This document shows, one piece after another, positions 40,399 through 52,600 of a stretch of 64,000 nucleotides of DNA. This stretch comes from Paenibacillus sp. KS-LC4 (lineage in GTDB: Bacteria; Bacillota; Bacilli; Paenibacillales; Paenibacillaceae). Made by a program: the position numbers and the translations under genes. The notes under the pieces were generated by a model. It did no database searches. It worked only from the letters and a program-made list of their open reading frames with translations, and was not told where the DNA came from. Position 1 is the stretch's first letter; each line of letters begins with the position of its first letter. Location: the NCBI RefSeq assembly GCF_036894955.1, contig NZ_CP145905.1:2870501-2934500 (forward strand), in the 5' to 3' direction.

Positions 40399-43300
40399 AT
40401 GTCAATGAGTAAAACCAAGCTGGAGCTTGAAGATCATGAAGGAGCAGTTTACGTGCTTACGGAAGCACAGCGAAGAATATGGTACATGGAGCTGCTGAAT
40501 CCCCATACCACGGTAGCTACACTGAACAGCTTGCTTACTATCAAGGGGACGATACAAGAGGAATTGATTGTGGAGGTGCTGCAAACTCTTGCATTTCGTC
40601 ATGAAGCTTTGCGTATGCAATTGCTGTATAGGGAGGGGGAGGAGCCTCTCAGCTATGTTGTGCAATATAAGCCATTTGATATTGATGTTGTGGATTTAAG
40701 AGAGAGTGAAGCTGAAGCATGGCGGGAAAACGTCGATTTTCTATCGCGTCAGCCGTTCTCTCTTTTTGATTCGCCGTTATTTAAATTTTCCTTGCTTCGG
40801 ACTGGAGAAAAGGAAGCCAGATTGTTTTTGAGCATTCATCATATTATTGCCGACGGCTATTCGCTCAATTTAATAGGGAATGAAATTATTAACGGCTACA
40901 GAGCCTTGCTTTGTCATGAGGAGCTTCCTAAGGATTTGGCACCAGCTTGTACGGGGCTGCTGCAAAGTGAGGAGCAATATTTGCAATCTTCCCGCTTTCT
41001 AAAGGATAAGGCATTCTGGGACGAAGAGTTCAGCACGCTGCCTCCAATTACTCGTATTGACTCCTCCCAAAGCGCAAGGCAGCTAGCTAGTAGTTCGGCA
41101 AGCTGTGTCTATTATGAAATAGCTGCATCCGAAGGGAATGTCATTCATGCTTTCTGTGAGGAGCAGCAGGTTTCCCCATTTAACTTGTTCGTGGCTGCTC
41201 TTTGTCTTTATTTGTCGCGGATTTGTGGGGAGGAGGAGATTGTGCTCGGAACGATGTATGCCAATCGGACATCGCGGGAGCAGAAAGCGATGGTGGCGAT
41301 GCTGGTCAGCACAACGCCTTTCCGTATGCGGCTGGATGCTTCATGGTCGTTCGCAGATTTCCTGAAACAGGTGAAAAGCAAGCAAAGCGAGTTGATTCGG
41401 CATCAGAAATACCCGTTTAACCGTATTGTACCTGAGCTTCGCAACCAATTTGGTTTTACGGATGCGCTGCTGCCTGTATTTTTCAATTACCATCCGATGG
41501 AGTGGGATGCACTGCCCGCTGACGCACCTTTCCAATATGAGACGAAGCCGCTCGGGAATGAACATCAAGATAACGAATTGACGGTGCACATTCGCGAGCA
41601 TGTAAAAACAGGCGAAATGGCTCTTCAAATCGATTATTTAACAGACCTGTTCGCACGCGAAGATATTGACCTTTTGATTCAACGCTTGCTGCATGTAATT
41701 AGAGAAGCGATAACTGCTCCTATGCAAGCGATAGGACATTTTAATATTCTGCCTCCTTGGGAGCTGCAAGGCGTACTGAACTCGTACAGCTATGGACAGC
41801 GGATTAAGCACCGACAGGAGCTTTTATTGCACGAAATGTTCGAGGCGCATGCTGCAAATACACCAGATCATATCGCTGTTGCGGGATCTGACGGCTCGTC
41901 GCTGACTTACTGTCAATTGAATGAGCGGGCTAATAAGCTGGCGAGAACACTAAGTCAACAAGGCATACGCCAAGGGGAGCCTGTGGCTATTTTGGGAACG
42001 CGATCTCCGCTCATCGTTACCGCTGTTCTTGCTGTATTGAAAGCAGGGGGGGCTTTCGTTCCGCTGGATAATTCGCTGCCTGCTGAACGGCTGGCCTATA
42101 TGCTGTCGGATAGTGAAGCACGTATTCTGCTTACGGCAGATGATGTCATTATGGCTATTCCTGACTACTGCCAAATTATTGATTTGAGACAAGAGGCAAG
42201 CTATGGCGAGGATGGGGCCAATTTGCTGCAGCATTGTGCTGCTGAACAGCTTGCGTATGTTATCTACACGTCTGGAACTACAGGCAGACCGAAGGGGGTT
42301 ATGGTCGATCAATTCAGTTGGGCTGAAACAGCGAGGTCTTGGGGCCATGAATACCAGCTGGAAGCTATGGAGGTAAGGCTCCTGCAATTAGCGAGCTTTT
42401 CTTTTGACGTGTTTGCTGGCGATTTGGCCAGAGCATGGCTCAGTGGAGGGGTGCTTGTTTTATGTTCGGATGAGGCTCGTCTCAGCTTGCCTCGTCTTCA
42501 CGCCTCTATAGTCGAAAACGGCATTACGCTGCTGGAGTCGACGCCAGCATTGCTCGTACCGCTGATGGATTATATATATGAAAATGATTTAAGTACGGGC
42601 CAACTGCAGCTGTTAATTATGGGCTCTGACCGCTTTCCTGCGAAAGACTTTCAGAGGGTGCACGAGCGTTTTGGATCTGCCATGCGCATTCTCAACAGTT
42701 ATGGGGTAACGGAAGCATGTATTGATGCGTCCTATTATGAAGTGGAGACGGGGGGCATTCAGCTTCAGGAAGGAAGTTTGCCAATTGGTCGACCTCTTCC
42801 CCATGTCAATCTTTACGTGCTAGGTCAGGGTGGAACGTTGCAGCCCGTTGGCGTGCCGGGAGAGCTGTGCATTGGCGGAGCCAGCGTAGCTCGGGGTTAC
42901 CTGAACATGCCGGAACTGACGGCCGAGCGTTTTGTACAAGATCCATTTGTTGAAGATGGGCGCATGTATCGCACAGGGGATCAGGCTTGCTGGCTCCCGG
43001 ACGGAAATTTGCAGTTTCTGGGGCGTTTGGACGACCAGCTCAGTATTCGGGGCTACAGGGTCGAGCCGGGCGAGATTGAAGCGCGTCTGCTAGATATTGA
43101 ATCCATCCGCGAGGCGGTTGTTGCGGTCATGCCAGATCGCCAGAGAGAGCTGGTGCTTTGCGCCTACTACACAGCAGAAGCGGAGCTTGAAACGGCTGAA
43201 CTACGAGCATTTTTGTCTTCAATGCTGCCGGACTATATGGTGCCTGTTGCCTTTAAGAAGCTGGAGAAGCTGCCTTTGACAGCAAACGGCAAAGTGGATC

Positions 43301-43600
43301 GCAGAGCGTTGCCTGCTCTGGATGAAATCGTCTCCTCCCAATTATACATACGTCCAGTTACAGATGCACAGCAGCGGATGGCCGCGTTATGGCAGGAGGT
43401 GCTCGGTCAAGAGCGGATTGGGCTGGAAGACAATTTCTTTGATCTTGGAGGCCATTCGCTGAAAGCCATAACGCTGCTGACGCGCATCCATCAGGAATTT
43501 CAAATAGAGCTTGGCTTGCGGGACATTTTTCAGGCTGTATCGCTCAAAGATTTAACCGAGATGGTCAGCACAGCGAGCGAATCTATTTACGAGTCGCTTA
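40399..43600 (+). other. NRPS module 1: Cstarter-A-T, ornithine
   Basis: C domain about 40430-41730 with [12 protein letters not shown] domain about 41820-43310 ([33 protein letters not shown]). T about 43360-43570 ([14 protein letters not shown]). Pocket residues read by alignment to GrsA: D235 V236 G239 E278 I299 G301 S322 I330 D331, identical to the established ornithine code (DVGEIGSID). The starter-type C implies N-acylation of Orn. Confidence 0.85.
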
Positions 43601-46600
43601 TGCCCGCGCCTCTTCAGCCGTATTACCCGCTGTCATCTGCACAGAAAAGGCTATTTATGCTGCACCAATTGGATGCTTCAGGACTAAGCTACAATATGCC
43701 CACTGTCCTGCATTTGGAAGGGCACCTGGACAAGCAGCAGTTGGAGGCGGCATTGGGAGTCCTTATCGCTCGGCACGACGCTTTACGCACTTCGTTTACC
43801 GTTGTAGATGGAGAGCCTGTTCAGCATGTGCATCAGCAGTTGGTCTTCTCCCTTCCTTATGAGGAAGCAGAGGAAAACGAGGCATACGAGCAAATTTCGA
43901 CTTTCATCCGACCGTTTGACCTCGGCATGGCTCCGTTGCTGCGGGCAAAAATAGTACGTGTTGGGGAGCAACGGCACCTGCTCTTTTTTGACATGCATCA
44001 TATTATCTCGGATGGTATTTCCGTACAAATTTTAACCGAAGAGCTAGCTGTATCGTATGCCGGGGGAACGCTTGCGCCGCTACAGCTGCAATATAAGGAC
44101 TATGCTGTATGGCAGCAAGCTTACATGCATACACATGATTACGCCAAGCAGGAAGCCTATTGGTTGAATCAGTTTGCCGGAGACGTGCCTGTGCTTCAGT
44201 TGCCGACTGACGAGCCTCGCCCGGCTGTACGCAGCTTTAGAGGAAACCGAGTGGACGCCGAGCTTCAGGGCGAGCTTGCAGCAGCGGTCCGGGAGTTGGC
44301 TCGCAAAAGCGGTGCCACCGTATATATGGTGCTGCTTGCAGCATACAGTGCGCTGTTGTCGCGAATTAGCGGGCAAGAGGAGATTGTTGTCGGAACGCCT
44401 GTTGCAGGGCGTCAGCACGGGGAGCTGTCAGGGATGTTAGGTATGTTTGTCAACACCTTAGCGCTTCGCATGTACCCGGAAGGCGACAAAACGTTTGCCG
44501 CCTATTTGCGAGAAGTGAAGCAGACGGCATTGTCTGCGTTCGAGCATGGGAATTACCCGTTTGAGGAATTGGCCCAGCGTATGGTGCAGAAGCGTGATCT
44601 AAGTCGCAATCCGCTCTTTGACGCGATGCTCGTTTTGGAGCAAGCGGATCACGAGGCGTTTAAGCTTGCCAATGTCCATGTTACATCACACGCATTGGAT
44701 TATACGGCGGCCAAATTTGACTTGACGCTTACCGTGACGGAGCGGGAGGAAAGCTTCTCGTTAAGCTGGGAGTATGACTCCGCTTTGTTTGGACACCGTA
44801 CGATCACACGCTGGAGCGATTGCTTCCATGAGCTGCTGGTGCAGGCTGCTTGCTCCCAGAACGCGAAGCTGGGTGCATACGATATAGTAACGGCTCAGGA
44901 AAGAGCGCAGCTGTTAGACCAATTTGCCGGGACTAAGAAAAACGATGGCCCAGCAACGTCGGTGCTAACGTTATTTGAGCAGCAAGCTATGCAAACTCCA
45001 GACCAACCGGCGATCATTTGGGAGAAGGAAGAGCTGAGCTACCGGCAACTCAATGAGTGGGCAGAGCAACTCGGCGCTGAGCTGCGGAGGCAGGGAGTAG
45101 GGGCTGACACGATTGTCGCAGTTATGACTCATCGTTCGTTAGAAATGGCGGTAGGCATACTGGCAGCCTTGAAAGCAGAGGGTGCCTACCTTCCGATTGA
45201 TCCTGAATTTCCGATCGACCGCATCCGGTATATGCTGGGGGACAGCCGACCTAAAGTGCTGTTAACGTTCAGAAAGTATGAGCCGCTTGTTGCGGAACAC
45301 CATCAGGGCAGTTCTATTTTATATTTTGAGGATCACCCGCTTCGGCACATCCCAGTGAAGGAAGTGAAACGCTCATTCGCTCCAGAACACTTGGCCTATG
45401 TCATTTACACATCGGGAACTACAGGTAAGTCCAAGGGCGTTATGATAGAACACGGCAGCTTGGCAAACACAATACAGTGGAAAAAACGCCACTATTCGTT
45501 TGGGCCGCATGATAGAGCGTTGATGTTGAATCCTTTTATTTTTGATTCGTTTGTGACTCACTTTTTTGGGCCTATCGTTTCAGGCGCAGCCGTTGTCATT
45601 TTGAATGATCAAGACAGCAAAGATGCTTCAGCCATTCGCGAAGCAATCGTGAACCATCAAATTACCCATTTGCAAAGCCCTCCGAGCTTCTACTCTGCCA
45701 TGCTCGAAAGCATGATGGACAAGGATTGGCGCTCGGTGCGAAGTGCGGTAGTAGCCGGCGAGGCGGTTGGCCTGCCTTTAATTCGTCGACTGAAGGCTAT
45801 GAATCCACATATGCAGTTGATGAATGAATACGGTCCAACCGAAAATACCGTCGTGACGACAGCAGTGGAACTAACAGTAGAGACGGCTGTAACGATTGGG
45901 CGCCCTATACCGAATGCACGGGTTTATATTTTGAATGCACATGGCATGCTGAATCCGCTTGGGGTACCGGGCGAAATTTGCATTGCTGGGGCTGGCCTAG
46001 CCCGAGGGTATATAAATCAAGAGGAATTGACGGCCTCCAAGTTTACGGCGAATCCTTTCGTGCTGGGTGAGCGTATGTACCGAACAGGCGATTGGGGCCG
46101 ATGGCTGCCGGATGGCACATTGGAATATTTGGGACGAATGGATCATCAAGTGAAAATTCGGGGGAACCGGATTGAGCTCGGTGACATTGAGGCGCATCTA
46201 TTAACGCTTCCAGAAATGAATGAGGTAGCCGTCACTTTAATCGAGGAATCAGAGAGCAACGCCAGCTTATGCGCTTATTTTGTAGCGGAGCGGGAATACG
46301 CTGTGAAGGAATTAAGACAGCTGCTTGGCTTGGCATTGCCGTCTTATATGATGCCGTCTTATTTTGTTCAAATACCGCAAATGCCGCTGACTGCCAATGG
46401 CAAATTGGATCGCAGAGCGCTTCCTCTTCCTGACAGCAGCAATCTGACCAAAGACAGCAGCTACTTGGCTCCAAGATCCGAGGCGGAACGAAAGCTGATC
46501 GAAGTGTGGCAGGAGGTGCTGGGCGTAAGTCCGATCGGGGTTCGGGATGATTTCTTTGAACGAGGCGGACATTCGTTAAAGGCCACGTTTGTTGTTGCTC

Positions 46601-49600
46601 GCATGCAAAAAGAGCTTCAGGCCGACGTTACGCTGCGGGATCTGTTCCAATATCCGACCGTTGAGACGATGACAGAAGTGATTGCATCCAGATCAATGAA
46701 AATATTCGATGCTCTGGAGCCAGCGGCACAGATGGACTATTATCCGCTTACGAGCGCGCAAAAAAGGCTATTCGTGCTGCAACAAATGGAAGGAGCAGAG
46801 GTTAGCTACAACATGCCCGCCGTTCTGCGGATGGAAGGCATGCTGGATCCATTACGCTTTGAGTCCTCCTTGCAGCAGCTCATTTTGCGACATGACGCTT
46901 TGCGAACATCCTTTGCATTTATAGACAACGAGCCCGTACAGCAAGTGCATGAGCATGTGCAGATAGCCGCAGCTTACCGGGAAGCGGAACAGCAGCAGCT
47001 TGATGCTGTAATCGCGGAGTTTGTACGTCCGTTCAATCTTGGACAGGCTCCTTTGCTGCGCGTGGAGGTTGTGCGCGTGGAAGCACAGCTGTACTATGTG
47101 CTGCTCGACATGAACCATTTGATTTCCGACGGCGTGTCAATGAGCATTTTTGTAGAAGAATTTACGAAACTATACGCTGGAGAAAAACTGGAACCGCTGC
47201 GGCTGCAGTACAAAGATTATGCCGTATGGCAGCAAAAATACACCCAAAGTGCCGTATATCTGGAGCAAGAGGCGTACTGGCTCCAGCATTTGGGCGGAGA
47301 ACTGCCCGTGCTGCATCTTCCAGCTGATTACACACGTCCGATTTTGCGCAGCTTTGAGGGGGACCGGGTTGACTTCAAGCTAGACAAGGCATTGTCGGAG
47401 GCGGTACAAAAGCTCGCGCTGGATAAAGGGACCACTGTTTACATGGTGCTGCTGGCGGCGTACAGTACATTTCTGTCACGGCTGTCCAACCAGGATGAGA
47501 TCCTGATTGGTTCTCCTGTTGCTGGACGTCCGCATGCAGATTTAACATCCATGATGGGGATGTTTGTTAATATGCTGCCCTTGCGTACATTCCCTTCAGG
47601 AACAAAGGGCTTTGCCCAATTTTTAGAAGAAATCAAGCAAACGACGCTGGATGCTTTAGTGCATGGGGATTATCCTTTGGAGGATTTTATTAATCAGGTT
47701 GTCAAAGAGCGGGATATGAGCCGCAATCCGTTGTTCGATGCCGTATTTGTCCTGCAAAATACCGATTTGTTGCCTATTGAGCTACCCGATTTGAGCGTAG
47801 AATCGTATCTGTTTGCCGAAACATCGGCGAAGTTTGATCTCACGCTTCAGGTTAATGAGCATCAGGACGGCTACGACTGCTCCCTGGAGTTTTCCACAGC
47901 ATTGTTCGCTCGTGAAACGATAGAGCGCTGGTGCCATTATTTCACAGACATGCTTCATCATGTAGTCGCTGAGCCGGATACGCTGCTGGCGGAAGCAAGA
48001 TTGCTTCGTGAGCAAGAGCAGCATGAACAGCTTATGGCCTACAGCGGGCTACCTGTGTCGCCTATGCTGCAAGTGTCTATTACAGATCGTTTTCAAGAAA
48101 TCGTCCATCGTCAGCCTGAACGCCTAGCCGTTGTAATTGGCGAGCGGCAGCTTACGTACGAGGCGCTGCTGTGCCAGTCCTTAGCGATTGCTGGGAAGCT
48201 TATTAGCAACGGGCTGCTGCCGCAAGCGGCTGTTGGCATTTTGGCTGAGCGTTCCATCGAATTTGTTGTTGCGGTCATGGGCGTTTTGCAGGCGGGCGGC
48301 GCTTATGTACCTATGGACCCGGAGGCTCCGGAGGATCGCCATCTGTATATATTGAACGATTGTGGCGCCGATTGCTTGATCGTTGTTGGCGATTTGCACG
48401 TGCCGGAACGGTATGAGGGGGCGGTCATCAGGCTTGATGCTGATATGCTTCTGGAGGAGGCGCTGGGGGACGACGGGAAATCGCATACGCTCCGTCCAAT
48501 TCGCGGCGATGATCCTGCCTATATCATGTATACCTCTGGCACAACAGGCAATCCAAAAGGTGTGCTGGTCACACACGGCAACGTCGTCAATCTGGTGAGG
48601 GGCGGCGGCTATGTGCCGTTTCATAGCGAGCATCGTTTTGCGCAGACCGGCTCGGTCAGCTTTGACGCGGCAACATTTGAAATTTTTGGCGCACTGCTTC
48701 ATGGCGGAGCGCTGTATCCGGTAGAAAAGGACGTACTGCTGAGTGCGCGACGATTAGGACATTTTATTGCAGCAAACGGCATTACGGTCATGTTTTTGAC
48801 AACATCGCTATTTCACCACTTGGCTAATGAGGAAGTGGGAATGTTTACTGGGCTTCAGCATTTGATTATGGGTGGAGAAGTATTGCTGCCGAAGCCTGTT
48901 CACGCTGTTCAGAAGGCTAGCCCGTCCATTACGATATGGAACGGATACGGGCCGACGGAGAACACTACGTTTTCGACTGCTCTCCCTGTCAGTGAGATGA
49001 TTGGGATGACTAGTCTTCCAATCGGACGACCGATTGGTGGAACGACAGCCTACGTGCTGGGTGCTGGCGGTCAAATGCTTCCCGTTGGCGTACCGGGAGA
49101 GCTTCACCTTGGAGGTGCCGGTGTAGCTAAAGGCTATTGGAACCAGCCTGAGCTTACGAAGGAAAAATTCAAACCTGATCCGTTTATCGAAGGTAAAACC
49201 ATGTATGCAACAGGGGATTTGGCTCGCTGGCTGCCTGATGGCAATCTCGCATATATGGGACGAATTGATCAACAGGTTAAAATTAGGGGTTACCGGATTG
49301 AACTGGGCGAAATTGAAGCGCGTCTGCTGCTGCATGCCGATATTCATCAAGCGGCAGTCGTCATTCGGAAAGATACACCTGGAAACGAAATGCTCTGCGC
49401 TTATTATGTTAGCGACGATGCGCTAGATCCCTCGAAATTGAGAGATCAGATGAGCACAGCGCTGCCTTTGTATATGGTTCCCGAGTATTACATCCGGCTT
49501 ACAGAACTGCCGCTTACGAGGAATGGAAAGCTGAATCGCTCGGCATTGCCTGCACCTGCGTACGATACAGCGGCAACTGCGCCATATGTTGCGCCTCGTA

Positions 49601-52600
49601 CAACGACGGAAGCTCAACTAGCAGCAATTTGGGAGGATGTATTGCAGACGTCGCAAGTGGGAGCGCGGGACAACTTTTTTGCACGGGGAGGGCATTCGCT
49701 AAGCGCGATGACGCTGGCATCGCGCATCCATCAAGTAATGAATGTGCGAGTGGAGATTCGTGACATATTCCGTTCTTCAACTCTTGAAGCGCTGGCGCTC
49801 AAAGTAGAGCAGGGAGCGAAAGAGCTGTTTGAGGGCTTGAGGCCTTCTGAACCGCGTGACTACTACCCGCTGTCTTCTGCGCAAAAGCGGATGTATGTGC
49901 TGCACCAGCTTGAAGGTGCGGAAATGAGCTATAACATGCCTGCGGCCCTCGTATTAAATGGACGGGTGGAGTTTGCACGACTGGAACGCGCCTTTAAGGA
50001 GCTTATCGCCCGTCACGAAGTACTGCGGACCCGTTTTGATATGCTTGACGGCGAGCCCGTTCAAAAAATTACCGCAGAGGTTGCTTTCAATTTGTCTTAC
50101 CGGGAAGCTGGAGGCATACCGATTGAAGAAATAATTCGAAGGTTCATGCGTCCTTTCGATTTGAATCTGGCTCCGCTGCTGCGCATTCAGTTGACGAAGC
50201 TGACCGATACGCAGCATCTGCTGCTATTTGATATGCATCACATCATCTCTGACGGGACTTCAATCAGTCTTTTCATCGAGGAGATGACAAGGCTGTATGC
50301 AGGCGAACGATTAGAGCCGTTATCGCTTCATTACAAGGATTACGCGGTATGGCTTGCCGTTAACAAGCAGGCGGAAACGTATGTCGCGCATAAAGCATAT
50401 TGGGTGCAGCAGCTTGGCGGCGAGGTGCCGATTCTTCATTTACCGTCGGATTTTCCCCGCCCAGCTATAAAAAGCTTTGCGGGAAGTCGACTGGATTTTG
50501 TTATAGATGCAAAATTGAGCACCCATTTAAAACAGCTGGCGCAAGACACAGGGACTACTTTATATATGGTATTGCTTGCTGTTTATAACGTGTTCTTAGC
50601 GAGAATCTCAGGTCAAGATGACATTATTGTGGGTACGCCGATTGCTGGTCGTCCTCATGTCGACCTGTCCAATATGATGGGAATGTTCGTAAACACATTA
50701 GCCATTAGATCCATGCCGTCTGTAGACAAAACATTCAGGGATTACTTGGAGGAAATTAAGCAAATTTCATTGGCTGCGTTCGAACATGCGGATTATCCGT
50801 TTGAGGAAATTGTCGATCAAGTCGTTCAACACCGTGATGTAGGCCGGAATCCGGTCTTTGATGCAATGTTCGCGCTGCAAAATATGAAACAATCTGAACT
50901 TCATATGTCAGATGTCGAAATCCTTCCTGTCCCGATGGAAAACCCGACGGCAAAATTCGATTTGTCTTTGTTTGTCAACGAGTCCGCAGATGAGTTGCAT
51001 GGCAGCTTGGAGTATGCGACATCGCTGTTTGAGGCGGGTACCATTGAACGCTGGAAAGAACATTTTATTGCACTGCTTCGTCATACCGTGGCTGAACCGG
51101 ACGTTATGCTCGGCAAGGCGAATTTGCTTAATGAACAAGATTTGATGACTCTGCATCAGTGGATGGACGGGCCTGTGAAGAAGCTCGAAGACACTAGTGT
51201 GCATGAGTTATTCCATAAGCAGGCGGAGAAAACACCGGAAGCCGCTGCGCTCGTATTTGGCGATACCCAGCTTACTTATGGTGAGCTTGATCGTTTGTCG
51301 GATCAAATGGCTGCTGCTCTACGACAAGAGCAGATCGGAGGCGGAAGCATAGTAGGACTATTGGCTCTGCGCTCTCCAAAAATGATAATCGGTTTGCTGG
51401 GCATTTTGAAAACGGGAGCGGCCTTTCTTCCGATTGATCCCTCCTACCCTGAGGAACGAATTTCATTCATGCTGGAAAATTCTAAAGTCTCTTGCTTACT
51501 GATGGATTCGGCTTGCGCCCAAACGCATGATTATCTTGTCCGTCGCAGTAAAACGAGAGTCATTGAACAGCTTCTTGCCTCAATAAGCTCCAGCGATACA
51601 AGTGGGGTTTCGCATGAGGAGCTTCGGATTACGGCGGCGACCGAAAGCAGCCAACTTCTCTACGTCATCTATACGTCGGGTACGACAGGCAATCCGAAAG
51701 GTGTCATGCTTGAACATGGCAACCTCATCAACTTAATTATGCATCAATATGAGCATACTGACATTCCGTTTGACAAGGATGTGTTGCAGTATGCCTCGTA
51801 TAGCTTTGATGTGAGCTATCAAGAGATTTTCTCTACATTGCTTGCCGGAGGAACGCTGCACTTGATCGAGGAGGAGATGCGCCAAAATGCAACTGCGCTT
51901 TTCCGTTATGTGGAGGATCGAGGCATTCAGACCATGCTCCTGCCTTCGTCGTTTGTCAAATTCGTCTGGAACGATCCTACTTATGAATCGGTGTGGCCGA
52001 AGTGCGTGAAGCATTTGATTACAGCGGGAGAGGCGCTCATTGTTGGTCATACTCTACAGCAGTTTTTGCGAGAGCAGGGCGTAACGCTGCACAATCATTA
52101 CGGTCCTTCCGAGACGCATGTGGCTACGACGTATACGATAATGCCGCAAGAGGCGATGGTTGCGCTGCCTCCGATTGGTAGACCGATCAGCAATTCGTCT
52201 GTTTATATTGTCGATTCGCTGGGGCAGCTGCAACCGATCAATGTAGCCGGCGAGCTGTACATTGGGGGAGCTTGTGTCGGTAGAGGCTACCTGCATCAGC
52301 CTGATTTGACAAGTGCGAAGTTTCTGCCCAATCCATGGTCGCCCGGAACCCGGATGTACCGAACGGGGGATAAGGCCCGCTGGTTGGCTGACGGAAGTAT
52401 TGAGTATTTAGGCCGTATGGATCATCAGGTTAAAATTAGGGGATACCGAATCGAACCGGGCGAGATCGAAACCAAGCTGCTGGAGCTGGGCGGGATTCGA
52501 GAGGCTGCTGTAATTGCGCTTCAAGATGAACGCGGCAGCAATGAGCTATGCGCTTATGTGGCAGGTGAGCGTGAATATACATTTGTTGAGCTGCGCGCAG

